A stretch of 64,000 nt of DNA from Bradyrhizobium icense (GTDB lineage: Bacteria > Pseudomonadota > Alphaproteobacteria > Rhizobiales > Xanthobacteraceae), in NCBI RefSeq assembly GCF_001693385.1, contig NZ_CP016428.1, positions 6,448,001 to 6,512,000 of the forward strand. Reading direction: 5' to 3'. Made by a program: the position numbers and the translations under genes. Under the pieces are notes generated by a model, which was given only the letters and a program-made list of their open reading frames with translations, searched no databases and was not told where the DNA came from. This document shows positions 24,298-34,500 of the stretch, piece after piece; the stretch's first letter is position 1, and every line of letters starts with the position of its first letter.

Positions 24298-25203
24298 TCA
24301 GGCTGCCAGGGCGGCATGTCTCACACGCCTTGTCGCCGCACGCCTGACCTTTTCGAATGCCAAAGCTTCGATCTGCCGCACACGCTCACCGGAAATCGAT
24401 AGCTCACGCCCGAGTTGCTCCAGGCTCGGCGGATCCTCCCGAAGCCGCCGGGCCTCGAACACGCGCCGCTCCCGCGCCGTCAGCACATCGAGGGCCGAAT
24501 GAAGCGCCCTTGCCCGTTCCGTCCCTTCATCCTGTTCGGCAACGATTGCTTCTGCGTTCGGTGAAGGATCGACCAGCATCGCCTCCCATTCGGTCGGCCC
24601 GTCGTCATCGAGGGGCGTATTCAGGGAAAGGTCGCCCGTCAGACGGCGGCTCATCTCGATCACTTCGCGAACGGGGACCGCGAGCTCACGCGCGACGGCC
24701 TCGGCGACCTCCTGCGTGAGCCCTGTCCTATCACTCCCGAACTTGCGCATGGCGCGCCTGAGGCCGAAGAACAGCTTCCGCTGCGCGGCCGTCGTCCCGA
24801 TCTTGACCAGCGAGCGTGACCGCAAAATGTAATCGTGGATCGCGGCCTTGATCCACCACAGCGCGTAGGTGGAAAACCGGGCGCCGCGGCCGGGCTCGAA
24901 ATGCGAGGCCGCGATGACGAGGCCGACATTGGCTTCGCCGATCAGATCGGCAAGCGGAAGGTCGTATCTCTGGTAGCGGCGCGCGACCTTCGCCGCCAGC
25001 CGGAGATGGCTCGTGACGAGCGCATCGGCCGCGCGGCGGTCTCCCTGCTCCTGCCAGCGCCGCGCAAGCTGCTGCTCCCGTGGCTGCTCGAGCAGAGCGT
25101 ATCGCTTGATGAGCGAGGCGTATTCATCGGCGAGATCTCGCGATCTCTCTCCAGTCAGCGTCTCGCGCCTGTCTGACAGTAAGGTGGTGCTGTGGGCATT
25201 CAT
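24298..25203 (-). CDS. rpoH: RNA polymerase sigma factor, sigma-32 (RpoH) type
   Basis: 301 residues from the ATG at 25203; a TTG four codons earlier is less likely. Region 2 is plain: [40 protein letters not shown] and [20 protein letters not shown]. The RpoH-box equivalent is [16 protein letters not shown], where the usual Q-R-K-L-F-F-N-L-R has Gly for Asn. Region 4 has [14 protein letters not shown] and [20 protein letters not shown]. It should direct RNA polymerase to heat-shock-type promoters. The divergence (GEANVGL where GNVGL-type sequences are usual, and Ala/Arg-rich ends) and its place away from housekeeping genes suggest an accessory RpoH paralogue. Bradyrhizobium is known to carry several. 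Confidence 0.88.
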   Translation of the reverse strand: MNAHSTTLLSDRRETLTGERSRDLADEYASLIKRYALLEQPREQQLARRWQEQGDRRAADALVTSHLRLAAKVARRYQRYDLPLADLIGEANVGLVIAASHFEPGRGARFSTYALWWIKAAIHDYILRSRSLVKIGTTAAQRKLFFGLRRAMRKFGSDRTGLTQEVAEAVARELAVPVREVIEMSRRLTGDLSLNTPLDDDGPTEWEAMLVDPSPNAEAIVAEQDEGTERARALHSALDVLTARERRVFEARRLREDPPSLEQLGRELSISGERVRQIEALAFEKVRRAATRRVRHAALAA

Positions 25204-25636
25204 GGGTGGCTCCAATCCATCGGGTCCGGCAGAGAGACTCTAGGAGAAGACGCCGCGATGCAGCCATTAAATTGGAATTGAGGAATCTAAATTCGCTGTT
25301 AGCGTCCATGCAGCTTTGGTCTCGATTTCTAAACCGCGCGGTCTCGTTGCAAACCAGATCGCGAAAACATCGAGCGGTGAGCTTCCGCGCTCGGCGAAAT
25401 CGAAACGAACGCGTTCCCCGCAAGCGCTTTGCAAGACGGCTCAGACCAGTTGAGCTTTGTAAAAGGCAATTTAGTGGGACGAGGTCGCGCCCGCCCTACA
25501 TCTCCGTCATGCATCCGCTGCCTGGATGCAGACTCAAAGCGAGCAGTTCGCGTTCGAAAGAACACATGCCCGTTGCGGCGTGCAAGCACGCTTGCGCGTC
25601 CGGCGAAGTGCCGCGTCGACCATATGGAGAAATACA
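25204..25636. other. Intergenic stretch, promoter region of rpoH-type gene and exported small protein
   Basis: 433 bases between divergent genes. Both promoters must lie here. An AT-rich patch ('aaattggaattgaggaatct') near 25267 is the most promoter-like part for the sigma gene. Frames that cross the stretch have no ribosome site or recognisable content, so I see no gene. Confidence 0.4.
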
Positions 25637-25930
25637 ATGACCTCGATCAAGACAATCGCTATCGCAGGACTGCTGTCGATGATGGCCGCAGCGCCTGCCT
25701 TCGCGCAGGAAGCCATCCAGGAGCCGGGCAATTTTGCTTTTTTCTATCCGAATCTGGACGTCCTGAATGGCGGTGCGCCCACGCCGGCTTACAGGATGGA
25801 AGGATTGCCGCCCTCGGTGATGCAGGCCTATAACGAAAGAGAAAGCGGCATGGCCGGTCCCGGCGTCTGGCAGCATCGGCGGGTGCACCACGTATCCCGC
25901 GCCCAGCACGACGACCGCCGGCATGGGTGA
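25637..25930 (+). CDS. Small exported hypothetical protein, 97 residues
   Basis: The start ATG at 25637 has GGAGA upstream. The N-terminus is a good signal peptide (MTSIKTIAIAGLLSMMAAAP then AFA before Gln, cleavage about residue 23). The mature part is about 74 residues, with FAFFYPNLDVLNGGAPTPAY, and a basic His/Arg-rich tail (HRRVHHVSRAQHDDRRHG). It is probably periplasmic. No family is recognised. It is convergent with the sensor-kinase gene 17 bases further on. Confidence 0.65.
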   Translation: MTSIKTIAIAGLLSMMAAAPAFAQEAIQEPGNFAFFYPNLDVLNGGAPTPAYRMEGLPPSVMQAYNERESGMAGPGVWQHRRVHHVSRAQHDDRRHG

Positions 25931-25947
25931 CGCTGGCGAGTAGCGAC

Positions 25948-27384
25948 CTATGTCTGACCACCCTGCCCATCGGGGCAAACGATCTCCACCCGGCCTCCCG
26001 GGCCGGCGTGGATGATCAGGCGGAATCCGTGCAGCTTCACGATTGCCGAAACCAGGTTGAGTCCGAGGCCGACACCCGGCGTGTTGCGAATCTTGTCCGA
26101 GCGATAGAACCGGCGCAACACAGCGTCATGTTCGTGCTCGCTGATCCCCGGACCCGTATCGGTCACGCGCAGGATGGTTTCGCCCTCACCGCGCAGCAGC
26201 GCGAGTTCGACCCTGCCGCTCCGCGGCGTGAACTTGATGGCATTGTCGACGAGATTGGCGACCGCCTCCAGTAGCAGGTCGCGATCGCCGCATACGGAAA
26301 ACTTGTCGGCTATGTTCACGCTCAGCGCGATCTGCTTGTCTTCGGCGATCGGCTCGTACATGTCGCAGACCTCGCGCAGCATGTCGCCGAGCGCAACGTC
26401 GCCAAACGCGGAAGACCGGCGGCTGTTCTCGATCTCGGCAAGCCGCAGCAGCGCCGTGACGATCGACAGCGACTGATCGATTCCGGTGATCGCCTTGTCG
26501 ACAACCGCCTGGAGCTGCTCCAGGGTCGTCGCGTTGGTGCGGCCGCGCTCGAGCGTCAAGCGAGCGCGCGTCAGCGGCGTTCGCAGATCGTGGGCGATAT
26601 CGTTGCCGACGCCGGCCAGCGCATTGATCGTGGTCTCCAGCTCATCGAGCATGCCGTTGACGATGGCGGCGAGCCGCGAGAACGGTTCATCGGCGTTCTT
26701 GTGCGGCAGCCGCTCGCGCAGATCTCCAGCGATGATGCGCTGGACCCGCAGGTTGACCTCCTCGACCCGCCTGTTGGCGCGCGCGCTCAACCAGGCGCCG
26801 GCCAGCAACCAGAGACAGAACGCAGGCAACAGGCCAAGCGCCAGCGCCGCTCCGACAACCCTGAAGACTTCCGCTGTTTCGTCGACGTTCCGCCCGACCA
26901 CCAATATGTCGCCGTTATCGAGGCGCCGCGCGACGGCTCTGACGGATGTCGCACCGGCTTCCTTGTCATCGAGGCGCACCAGCGGCATATCCCGCGCCGG
27001 TGCGCCGATGTCGAGCCCGTCCGGCAGGGCTGCGACATTGCCGGCCAGCCGATTACCCTTCGCGTCGAACACGCCGGAGAACTGAACGCCGCGGGAATCC
27101 TGCCCGAGATGATCATCGAGCGCACCGACCAGACGCTCGCGCGGCAGTCCGGCAAAGAAGCCGATCTGCGTCGTGATCATGCGATCGGACCGCGCGATCA
27201 GGTAATCGTCGATCCTGAAGTAGATGAAACCGAACAAAACCGTGACGAAGATCGCGAACAGGCCCGCCAGCACCGTGGTCCAGTGGAACGTCTTCGAGCG
27301 AAAGAACTGCAATTGAAGCTTCCCGATCCTGCCGTCCGGTTGCCTTGCCGGCCCGACGGCGCGAGCGCCCGGCGAGGTCGCCAA
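25948..27384 (-). CDS. HAMP-domain sensor histidine kinase
   Basis: About 478 residues from an apparent TTG; a later TTG would remove about 20 residues, so the exact start is open. Two transmembrane helices (about 37-60 and 180-205) flank a periplasmic sensor of ~120 residues. HAMP follows (RVEEVNLRVQRIIAGDLRER). The phospho-acceptor His is in GNDIAHDLRTPLTRARLTLE, the N box is NLVDNAIKFTP, and the G boxes are VTDTGPGI and GVGLGLNLV. It lies 7 bases downstream of the OmpR-type regulator gene, forming a standard pair. The signal is unknown. The nearby RND pump on the other strand is a plausible target. Confidence 0.93.
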   Translation of the reverse strand: MATSPGARAVGPARQPDGRIGKLQLQFFRSKTFHWTTVLAGLFAIFVTVLFGFIYFRIDDYLIARSDRMITTQIGFFAGLPRERLVGALDDHLGQDSRGVQFSGVFDAKGNRLAGNVAALPDGLDIGAPARDMPLVRLDDKEAGATSVRAVARRLDNGDILVVGRNVDETAEVFRVVGAALALGLLPAFCLWLLAGAWLSARANRRVEEVNLRVQRIIAGDLRERLPHKNADEPFSRLAAIVNGMLDELETTINALAGVGNDIAHDLRTPLTRARLTLERGRTNATTLEQLQAVVDKAITGIDQSLSIVTALLRLAEIENSRRSSAFGDVALGDMLREVCDMYEPIAEDKQIALSVNIADKFSVCGDRDLLLEAVANLVDNAIKFTPRSGRVELALLRGEGETILRVTDTGPGISEHEHDAVLRRFYRSDKIRNTPGVGLGLNLVSAIVKLHGFRLIIHAGPGGRVEIVCPDGQGGQT

Positions 27385-27391
27385 AAATCAG

Positions 27392-28069
27392 TCAGGGCAC
27401 GGCGCGAAGAATGAACCCTGCGCCGCGGACATTTTGAATCATCGGGGCGTCGCCCGGACCGTCGACCTTGTGCCGCACGCGGCCCATGTGCACGTCAACC
27501 AGGTTGGTGGCCGGGACGAACTTGTAATTCCAGACCTCTTCGAGCAGCATCGCGCGCGTCAAGAGCTGGTCGCTCCGCCGCATCATGTATTCGAGCAGAC
27601 GAAACTCGCGCGGCAAGAGGTCGATTTTGCGCTCGCCGCGTTTGACTGTGCGTTCGATCAGGTCGAGCTCGAGTTGCCCCACCCGCAGGACCGTTTCCCG
27701 CGTTTCCGGCGGGCGGCGGAGCAACGCCTCTATTCGGGCGACGAGCTCGACGATCGCAAACGGCTTGGTGAGGTAGTCGTCGCCACCCATCCGCAATCCG
27801 CGCACGCGGTCATCGACGGCGCCAAGCGCACTCAGCACCAGGACCGGCGTGCGCACCTGATCTTTCCGCAAGGACTCGATCACGGTGAGACCATCCATTC
27901 CCGGCAGCAGGCGGTCGACGATCATGGCGTCCGGCCGCAGCTCGCGCGCTCTGGCTAGACCATCCAGCCCGTCGGGCGACCACTCCACCTCGAAACCGCG
28001 GTCGGCCAGTTCGGCCGTGATCTCTCCCGCCGTCTCGCCGTCATCTTCTATGAGGAGAACCTTCGTCAT
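27392..28069 (-). CDS. OmpR/PhoB-family response regulator
   Basis: 225 residues from the ATG at 28069 (MTKVLLIEDDGETAGEITAE). The receiver has the acidic pair E8-D9-D10, the phospho-Asp 52 in AMIVDRLLPGMDGL, Ser/Thr in VLVLSALG and Lys in DDYLTKPF. The C-terminal winged helix has LLPREFRLLEYMMRRSDQLL and VDVHMGRVRHKVD. It is partner to the histidine kinase directly downstream. A longer in-frame extension to 28159 lacks support. Confidence 0.94.
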   Translation of the reverse strand: MTKVLLIEDDGETAGEITAELADRGFEVEWSPDGLDGLARARELRPDAMIVDRLLPGMDGLTVIESLRKDQVRTPVLVLSALGAVDDRVRGLRMGGDDYLTKPFAIVELVARIEALLRRPPETRETVLRVGQLELDLIERTVKRGERKIDLLPREFRLLEYMMRRSDQLLTRAMLLEEVWNYKFVPATNLVDVHMGRVRHKVDGPGDAPMIQNVRGAGFILRAVP

Positions 28070-28496
28070 CTGATCGGTCCGATTGCCATCAAGATACCCT
28101 CGCGCCGCCAGGTGGCGATGATACGCTGTGCAGCCGATAAAGCCATGGCGACGGCACAAGTCTCACGGTTCAGGGAGCCAGACGGCGCCGCGACCCCTTC
28201 CGGATCCTGCAGGCGCCATCCGCCAGGCGACCATTCCGCCGCACCGCTACGAGCACGGCGAGGGCGCCCGAAACAGTTAGCCGTCGACGGCACGTGGCGC
28301 CAATAAATAGCAATTTAATGAATCGGCAGGCCCGCTTTTACCCGGTCCAGCCGGCTATTTCGGGCGGATCCAGGGCTTGGTCACCTTCACGTCGAGTTGA
28401 GAGTGCGTGAAGCGATATTCGCTTTGGACGACGGCGGACCAGCCGCACGTCACAGGAAGAAGCCAGCCTGGCTTCCCCCACCTATGGAGAATACCC
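28070..28496. other. Intergenic stretch between response regulator and small exported protein
   Basis: 427 bases separating divergent genes. It should contain promoters for the two-component pair and for the exported protein at 28497. A weak inverted pair 'ccgcgaccccttccggatcc' / 'caggcgccatccg' is seen near 28190. No ORF has a convincing start. Confidence 0.35.
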
Positions 28497-28724
28497 ATGC
28501 GCAAAGTGAAACTTCTGTCGGCTGTGTTGCTCACCGCAGCCACCTTCGCCACTCCGGTACTGGCCGCCAACACGCGGCATGTCGTAACCGATACTAATGG
28601 CCGCGTGATGTCGACGATGCATCGCGACGAAGGCGATAGCTGCGTCCGCGCTCCGCGCGTCGGCGCCTATGCGACGGCACCGTGGACCAACGCGGCGCCT
28701 TGCGAACCCAACACCGGTTACTGA
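28497..28724 (+). CDS. Small exported hypothetical protein, 75 residues
   Basis: Start ATG with GGAGA nine bases upstream. The signal peptide is MRKVKLLSAVLLTAATFATP, with VLA before ANTRH as likely cleavage site. The mature ~52 residues are polar, with two cysteines (DSCVRAPRVG and AAPCEPNTGY) that could form a disulphide in the periplasm. It is followed by a strong terminator. Not recognised; short exported proteins of this kind are common in Bradyrhizobium. Confidence 0.65.
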   Translation: MRKVKLLSAVLLTAATFATPVLAANTRHVVTDTNGRVMSTMHRDEGDSCVRAPRVGAYATAPWTNAAPCEPNTGY

Positions 28725-28754
28725 TCTACTCGCGTTACGATTCGACAATTGAAA

Positions 28755-28796
28755 CAAGACGGGCTGGCGGGATATCCCGCCGGCCCGTCTTCTTTC
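28755..28796 (+). terminator. Rho-independent terminator
   Basis: A near-perfect hairpin: AAGACGGGC-TGGCGGG, then ATAT, then CCCGCC-GGCCCGTCTT, followed by CTTTC. It lies 31 bases after the stop of the small exported protein gene. The symmetric arms with flanking A and T runs may work on both strands. Confidence 0.9.
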
Positions 28797-29000
28797 ACCC
28801 GCGCGCCAACGTGCTCTCCTTTGACGCATATCTGCGGCTGCTCCAGTTCGCGAATGCCAAGGCGGCCAAGACTAACGCCGAATTTAATGGATGCCTTGTG
28901 CATCGCACCTACCTGTCACTCATCCGACGTTTCGTTCGCGCGGCCCGCTGAAGTTCGCGCGCCACGGCGCCGAGCAATCTGACTGAAAAGGAGTGACACG

Positions 29001-29411
29001 ATGAAACGGATGATCGCGATACTGGCAACGGCTCTTCTCGCTTCAAGCCTGGTGGCGGGCGCGGCCGAGGCCCGCGGTGGCGGTGGTGGCGGCCACGGCG
29101 GAGGTTTTGGCGGTGGCTTCGGTGGCGGCGGCCATATGGGCGGCGGCTTTGGTGGTGGAGGCCACATCGGAGGCTTTGGCGGCGGCGCCCATATCGGCGG
29201 CATCGGCGGCGGCGAACATCTGGGAGGCCTCGGCGGTGACCACATCGGTGGTGGCCACATCGGTGCGCATGGTTTCGGACTCCACCAACACGCCGTGCAT
29301 CGCTTCGACAGGTACGGGCCCGGATACGGTTACGGGTATTACGGTTATCCCGATTGTTACGACTGGTACTACCTGCACCCCTACAGCCCCTTGCCGCTGA
29401 GCTGTAGCTGA
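29001..29411 (+). CDS. Exported glycine/histidine-rich protein
   Basis: 136 residues. A signal peptide (MKRMIAILATALLASSLVAG then AAEA) is followed by about 75 residues of Gly-rich repeats of the type GGG(H/A)(I/M)GG-(F)GGG. A Tyr-rich C-terminal part (GPGYGYGYYGYPDCYDWYYL) has two cysteines. Similar Gly-rich exported proteins occur often in Bradyrhizobium, but their function is unclear; metal binding by the regularly spaced His residues is one possibility. AAAGGAG stands upstream of the ATG. Confidence 0.75.
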   Translation: MKRMIAILATALLASSLVAGAAEARGGGGGGHGGGFGGGFGGGGHMGGGFGGGGHIGGFGGGAHIGGIGGGEHLGGLGGDHIGGGHIGAHGFGLHQHAVHRFDRYGPGYGYGYYGYPDCYDWYYLHPYSPLPLSCS

Positions 29412-29450
29412 ACCCGCCGCGCAAGCCCCGCGCGCAGGCTGTCGGTTCGA

Positions 29451-29482
29451 AGGACGTTTTCGTGTTCTCTTTTAAACGTCCT
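29451..29482. promoter_or_regulatory. Inverted repeat upstream of an exported-protein gene
   Basis: AGGACGTTT at 29451-29459 and AAACGTCCT at 29474-29482 are perfect 9-base arms around a 14-base T-rich loop. It may end transcription from the Gly-rich gene or serve as an operator for the next gene 89 bases on. Sequence alone does not decide. Confidence 0.45.
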
Positions 29483-29570
29483 CCGGACCGATCCCCCAAT
29501 AGTTCGAAAGATATCGCGTGGACTTCGCGCCACGCGTTGTCGTGCCGCTCGAACGGTACTGGAGAGCAAC

Positions 29571-30335
29571 ATGAAACGCTTCCTCTTGATCACGGCGGCC
29601 TCTGCCTTGCTGTGCGGCCCGGCCTTTGCGCAGCAGGCTCAGGTAATGCCGACGCCTTCGCTGGCGGCGACTTCTCCGCTTGGCATGGTGCCGAGCGCGC
29701 CGGTCGGCGGCACCGGTATCCCGCTCGGCGCAACGGAAATTGCGTCACCCGGCATCAGTCCCGCGCCGGCCGACCAGACCGGCACAATCGGCAGCACCTT
29801 CTGCTCGACCATCGGCACGGCACCGTCGACGATGTTCGGATCGGCTGCGACCTTTGACGGCGGCGGCGTGGCGGTCGGGACGGTCACACCGCAGAGCGCG
29901 ATGTCTGCGATGCCGATGGCGGGAGCGCCAAATTCGTCGGGAATGTCGTCATCGGGCATTCCGCCGACATCGGCCCTGATCGACACCTCGGGTACATCGA
30001 GCATGTGCGGCGCAGGCTCGGGCAATCTTGCGGCGTCATCGACGCCGATGTCTCCAGTGACGCCGGGCGGCGTGGCGCGAACCGGCATTCCCATGGGTTC
30101 GACGGAGATCGCTAACCTCGGGGTCAGCTCCGCCGCCGCAGTACCGACGATCGGCGTCGTGCCCACGATTAGCACCATCGCGCCGACGATCCCGACGATA
30201 CCCGCCCTTACTCTGCCGGCGCCGAATACGGCCGCCATCGCAGCGTCCACCAACGTCGTCTCGGGTGTGCCGAACATCACCGGGGCGCCGAATACGGTAC
30301 CGGGCCTGTCGACCGGCAACACGATGTTCCCCTGA
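29571..30335 (+). CDS. Exported Pro/Thr/Ile-rich hypothetical protein with internal repeat
   Basis: 254 residues. A signal peptide (MKRFLLITAASALLCGPAFA before QQAQ) is followed by a low-complexity body rich in Ala, Gly, Pro, Ser, Thr and Ile. A motif recurs: TGIPLGATEIASPGISPA near residue 47 and TGIPMGSTEIANLGVSSAA near residue 173. GTP-T-style IPTIPALTLPAPN stretches follow toward the end. Two Cys pairs (STFCSTIG, SSMCGAG) are present. It lies 28 bases upstream of the RND adaptor gene and may be co-transcribed with the pump, but no role is known. Confidence 0.7.
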   Translation: MKRFLLITAASALLCGPAFAQQAQVMPTPSLAATSPLGMVPSAPVGGTGIPLGATEIASPGISPAPADQTGTIGSTFCSTIGTAPSTMFGSAATFDGGGVAVGTVTPQSAMSAMPMAGAPNSSGMSSSGIPPTSALIDTSGTSSMCGAGSGNLAASSTPMSPVTPGGVARTGIPMGSTEIANLGVSSAAAVPTIGVVPTISTIAPTIPTIPALTLPAPNTAAIAASTNVVSGVPNITGAPNTVPGLSTGNTMFP

Positions 30336-30363
30336 ACGGAAAGCCCACGCGCGAGAAGCAGCC

Positions 30364-31545
30364 ATGAAAAAGAAATTCGCAATACCTGCAGTCCTTTTCG
30401 GTGCCGTCGCCGCCGGCGGCCTGCTCTACTACTTCACGCAGGCCGATTCATTCAGAGCCGCTGTCGCGGCCGCGCCCCCACCACCGGTTCCGGTCGTCGC
30501 TGGCGTGGTTGCGCAGCGTGACGTGCCGATTTACCAGAACGGTGTCGGCACCGTGATTGCGTACAACACCGATGTCGTGCGAGCCCAGATCCAGGGCCAG
30601 CTCATCAGCATCAATTTCACCGAAGGGCAGACCGTGCATGCCGGCGATCTGCTCGCGCAAATCGATCCGCGTCCTTATCAGGCCCAGATCGACCAGTTCG
30701 AGGGAAATCTGGATCGCGACCAGGCCCAGCTCACCAATGCCCGCGCCAATCTCGCGCGTTATAACCAGCTTGGCGACAAGGGCTGGGCCACGCCGCAACT
30801 GATCGAAACCCAGAAGGCGCAGGTCGGCCAGCTTGAGGCGGCGATCAAGACCGACCAGGCGCTGATCGAGGCGGCCAAGGTGCAGCTCAGCTACACGCGG
30901 CTGACTTCGCCGATCGACGGCGTGGTCGGGATTCGCCAGATTGACGTCGGCAACATCATCAGCCCGACGACCGCCAACGGGCTCGTCGTCGTGACACAGC
31001 TCGATCCCATCTCGCTGATCTTCACGCTGCCGGAAGGCGTGCTGCCGCAGATCCTCAAGCAACAGCAAGCGACCAAGACGCCGCTTCCGGTCCTTGCCTA
31101 TAATCAGGATGATACCCTCCAGCTAGGCCGGGGTGAGCTCGCGCTGGTCAACAATGAGATCCTGCAGACAACCGGCTCGATCCAGCTCAAGGCAACCTTC
31201 CCCAACAAGTCTCGCGAGCTGTGGCCGGGTGAACTGGTGAATGCGCGGCTGCTCGTTACGACCCGGCATAACGGCCTGACCGTCCCCGCATCGGTCGTGC
31301 AACAGGGGCCGAACGGCGCCTATGCCTACGTCATCAAGCCCGACAGCACGGTCGCGATGCGCCCGATCAAGGTCGCCCAGATCACCGACGGCGAGGCGCT
31401 GATCGATGCCGGCCTGAAGGCCGGCGAGCAGGTCGTCGTCGACGGGCAATACCGGCTGCAGCCGGGCACCCATGTCACGCTGCTGCATGGCGAAGCAGCC
31501 GAGGAAGCGGCGGCACAGCAAGCACAACAGGCGACAATCCCATGA
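30364..31545 (+). CDS. RND efflux periplasmic adaptor (MdtA/AcrA family)
   Basis: 393 residues from the ATG at 30364 (MKKKFAIPAVLFGAVAAGGL), with an N-terminal membrane anchor. The lipoyl halves are GQLISINFTEGQTVHAGDLL and YTRLTSPIDGVVGIRQIDVG, linked by a short hairpin. The barrel has PLPVLAYNQDDTLQLGRGEL, and the membrane-proximal part ends in LKAGEQVVVDGQYRLQPGTH. It bridges the RND pump to an outer-membrane channel, which is not encoded here. The stop overlaps the pump's start by 4 bases (ATGA), so the two are translated together. Confidence 0.95.
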   Translation: MKKKFAIPAVLFGAVAAGGLLYYFTQADSFRAAVAAAPPPPVPVVAGVVAQRDVPIYQNGVGTVIAYNTDVVRAQIQGQLISINFTEGQTVHAGDLLAQIDPRPYQAQIDQFEGNLDRDQAQLTNARANLARYNQLGDKGWATPQLIETQKAQVGQLEAAIKTDQALIEAAKVQLSYTRLTSPIDGVVGIRQIDVGNIISPTTANGLVVVTQLDPISLIFTLPEGVLPQILKQQQATKTPLPVLAYNQDDTLQLGRGELALVNNEILQTTGSIQLKATFPNKSRELWPGELVNARLLVTTRHNGLTVPASVVQQGPNGAYAYVIKPDSTVAMRPIKVAQITDGEALIDAGLKAGEQVVVDGQYRLQPGTHVTLLHGEAAEEAAAQQAQQATIP

Positions 31546-34500
31546 ACATATCCGCGCCTTTCATCCGCCGGCCGATCGCAACTGCGCTCCTGATGGTAGG
31601 CCTTCTGGTCGGCGGCCTCATCGCTTACCCGCTGCTACCGGTCGCGGCGTTGCCGAATGTCAACTATCCGACGCTGCAGGTGACGGCGCAGTTGCCGGGC
31701 GCGGATCCGCAGACCATGGCGGCGTCGGTAGCGACGCCGCTCGAACTCCAGTTCGGGCAGATTCCGGGTCTGCTCCAGATGACATCGGCGAGCGCCCTCG
31801 GCTTCACCCAGATCACGCTGCAGTTCGATCTGAACCGCCAGATCGACGGAACGGTCAGCGACACGTTGTCGGCGATCAACGCCGCAAGTCCGTTTCTGCC
31901 GCCGGGCATTCCCTATCCGCCCACCATCCGCAAGGTCAATCCGGCCGACACGCCGATCCTGGTGCTCGGTCTGACCTCGGACAGCCTGCCGTTGACCACG
32001 GTGGATGCTTACGCGGAAAACATCCTGCTGCAGAAGATATCGCAAATACCGGGCGTCGGCCTCGTCGGTATCGGTGGCCAGCAGAAGCCCGCCGTGCGCG
32101 TGCAGCTCGATCCGCAGGCGCTTGCCGCGCGCGGCATCAATCTCGAGGACGTCCGCACGGCGCTCGGTCAGGCCAATGTCGATTTGCCGAAAGGCACGCT
32201 CAACAGCCCGCGCCAGACCTATACGCTGAACACCAACGATCAGCTCCTGAAGGCGGAAGACTATGCCAACCTCGTGATCGCCTATCGAAACGGCTCGCCG
32301 GTCCGCATCCGCGACGTCGGCCGCGCGATCAGTGCGCCGGAAAACGACCTGATCGCCGGCTGGTACAACAACCGGCGCGCCGTCATCCTGGCGATCCAGC
32401 GCCAACCCGGAGCTAACGTCATCGACACTGTCGAGCGGATCAAGGCAGAGATGCCGGTACTGCAGGCCTCGATCCCGCCCGCGATCAAGGTCAATGTCAT
32501 CTCCGACCGCACCGATACGGTTCGCGCGTCCATCCACGACGTTCAGTTCACGCTGATGCTGACGGTTGCGCTGGTGGTGATGGTGATCTTCATTTTCTTG
32601 AGAAACTTCTGGGCGACGGTCATCCCGGCGGTCACCGTTCCCTTGTCGCTGATCGGCACGCTCGCTGTCCTCTACGAGCTCGGCTACAGCCTCGACAACC
32701 TGTCGCTGATGGCGCTGTCGATCGCCGTCGGCTTCGTGGTCGACGACGCCGTGGTCGTGATCGAGAACATCGTGCGGCATATGGAGGGAGGCGCCACGCC
32801 ATTCGAGGCGGCACTGAAGGGCGCTGGCGAGATCGGCTTCACCATCATGTCGATCACGCTGTCGCTGATCGCCGTGTTCATCCCGCTGTTTCTGATGGGC
32901 GGGTATGTCGGGCTGCTGTTCCGGGAATTTGCCGTCACCGTCAGCGTAGCCCTGGTGCTGTCGCTCCTGATCTCGCTGACCTTGACGCCGATGATGTGCG
33001 CGCGGCTGCTCAAGCCGGAAAACAGGACGCACGGGCGGCTGTTCCGTATCCTCGAAAGCGGCTTCAATTCACTGCTCGGAATCTACGAGGCCGGTCTCAA
33101 GATCGTGCTCCGTCACCGTTTTATCACCCTGTTGACAATTTTTGCGACCATCGGGTTGACCGGCTATCTCTACGTCGTCATTCCCAAAGGCTTCTTTCCG
33201 CAGCAGGACACCGGGCTGATCATCGGCCTATCCGAAGCGGCGCAGGATATTTCCTATCAGGCGATGACCGAGCGCCAGCAGGCGCTGCTCAATGCCATAA
33301 TGCGGGATCCGGCCGTCGCATCCATCGGCTCGGCGATCGGCGCAGGCGGCGGCAACACTACGGTCAACAATGGCCGCATCTATATTGCGCTCAAGCCCTA
33401 CAAGCAACGTGACAGCATGGAAACGGTGCTCGCCCGCCTGCGGACCAACCTGGCCAAGATCCAGGGCATCACGCTCTATATGCAGGCCGCGCAGGACATC
33501 ACCATCGGCGGCCGCGTCTCGAAAACCCAGTATCAGTACACGCTGGGCGACGCCGATCCCGGCGAGCTGAATCACTGGGCCGTGCTGTTCCTCGACAGGA
33601 TCAAGAAGGTCCCCGGCATCACCGACGTCGCGACCGACCAGCTCAATTCCGGTCCCCTGCTCGACATCTCCATCAAACGCGAGGTGGCTTCGAGCTACGG
33701 CATCCTGCCGTTCACCATCGACAACACGCTCGATGACGCCTTTGGCCAGCGCATCGTCTCGACGATGTACACGACCTTGAACCAGTACCACGTGATCATG
33801 GAGGTCAATCCGAAATTCCAGTACTCGCCCGAGGCGTTGACCGGAATCTATGTCAAATCCTCAACCGGCCAGGAAGTGCCGCTATCGACGCTGGTCGACA
33901 GCGTGGTCAAGGTCGCCCCGCTCGTGGTCAATCACCAGGGACAGTTTCCGTCGGTGACGATCTCCTTCAACCTGCTCCCCGGCACGGCGATCGGCCAGGC
34001 GACCAGCGCCATCCAGAATATCGAGAAGCAGCTCGGCAAGCCGCTTTCGCTGCAGACCAGCTTCCAGGGCAACGCGCAGGCGTTCGGCGATTCCCTATCG
34101 ACAACGCCGATCCTGATCGTGGCGGCCTTGTTCGTGATCTATCTCATCCTCGGCATCCTGTATGAGAGCCTGATCCACCCAATCACCATCATCTCGACGC
34201 TGCCGTCGGCGGGGCTCGGAGCACTGTTGTTGTTGATGGCGGTTCACCTCGATCTCAGCGTGATCGCGATCGTGGGCATCATCCTGCTGATCGGCATCGT
34301 CAAGAAGAACGGCATCATGCTGGTCGACTTCGCCCTGCATGTCGGCCAACAGGAGCGATTGTCGGCAGAAGACGCCATTTATCGCGCCTGCGTCATGCGT
34401 TTCCGGCCGATCCTCATGACCACGATGGCGGCCATGCTCGCTGGCGTTCCGATGATGCTCGGCACCGGCGCGGGATCCGAGATACGTCAGCCGCTGGGCT

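Noticed and set aside
29001..29260. Possible CRISPR-like or satellite array in the Gly-rich gene
   Set aside because: The repeats are in-frame codons for Gly/His with no constant repeat-spacer structure.
29043..29378. Antisense frames opposite the Gly-rich exported protein
   Set aside because: Pro/Ala-rich mirror of a GGC/GGT-rich repeat, no start signal.
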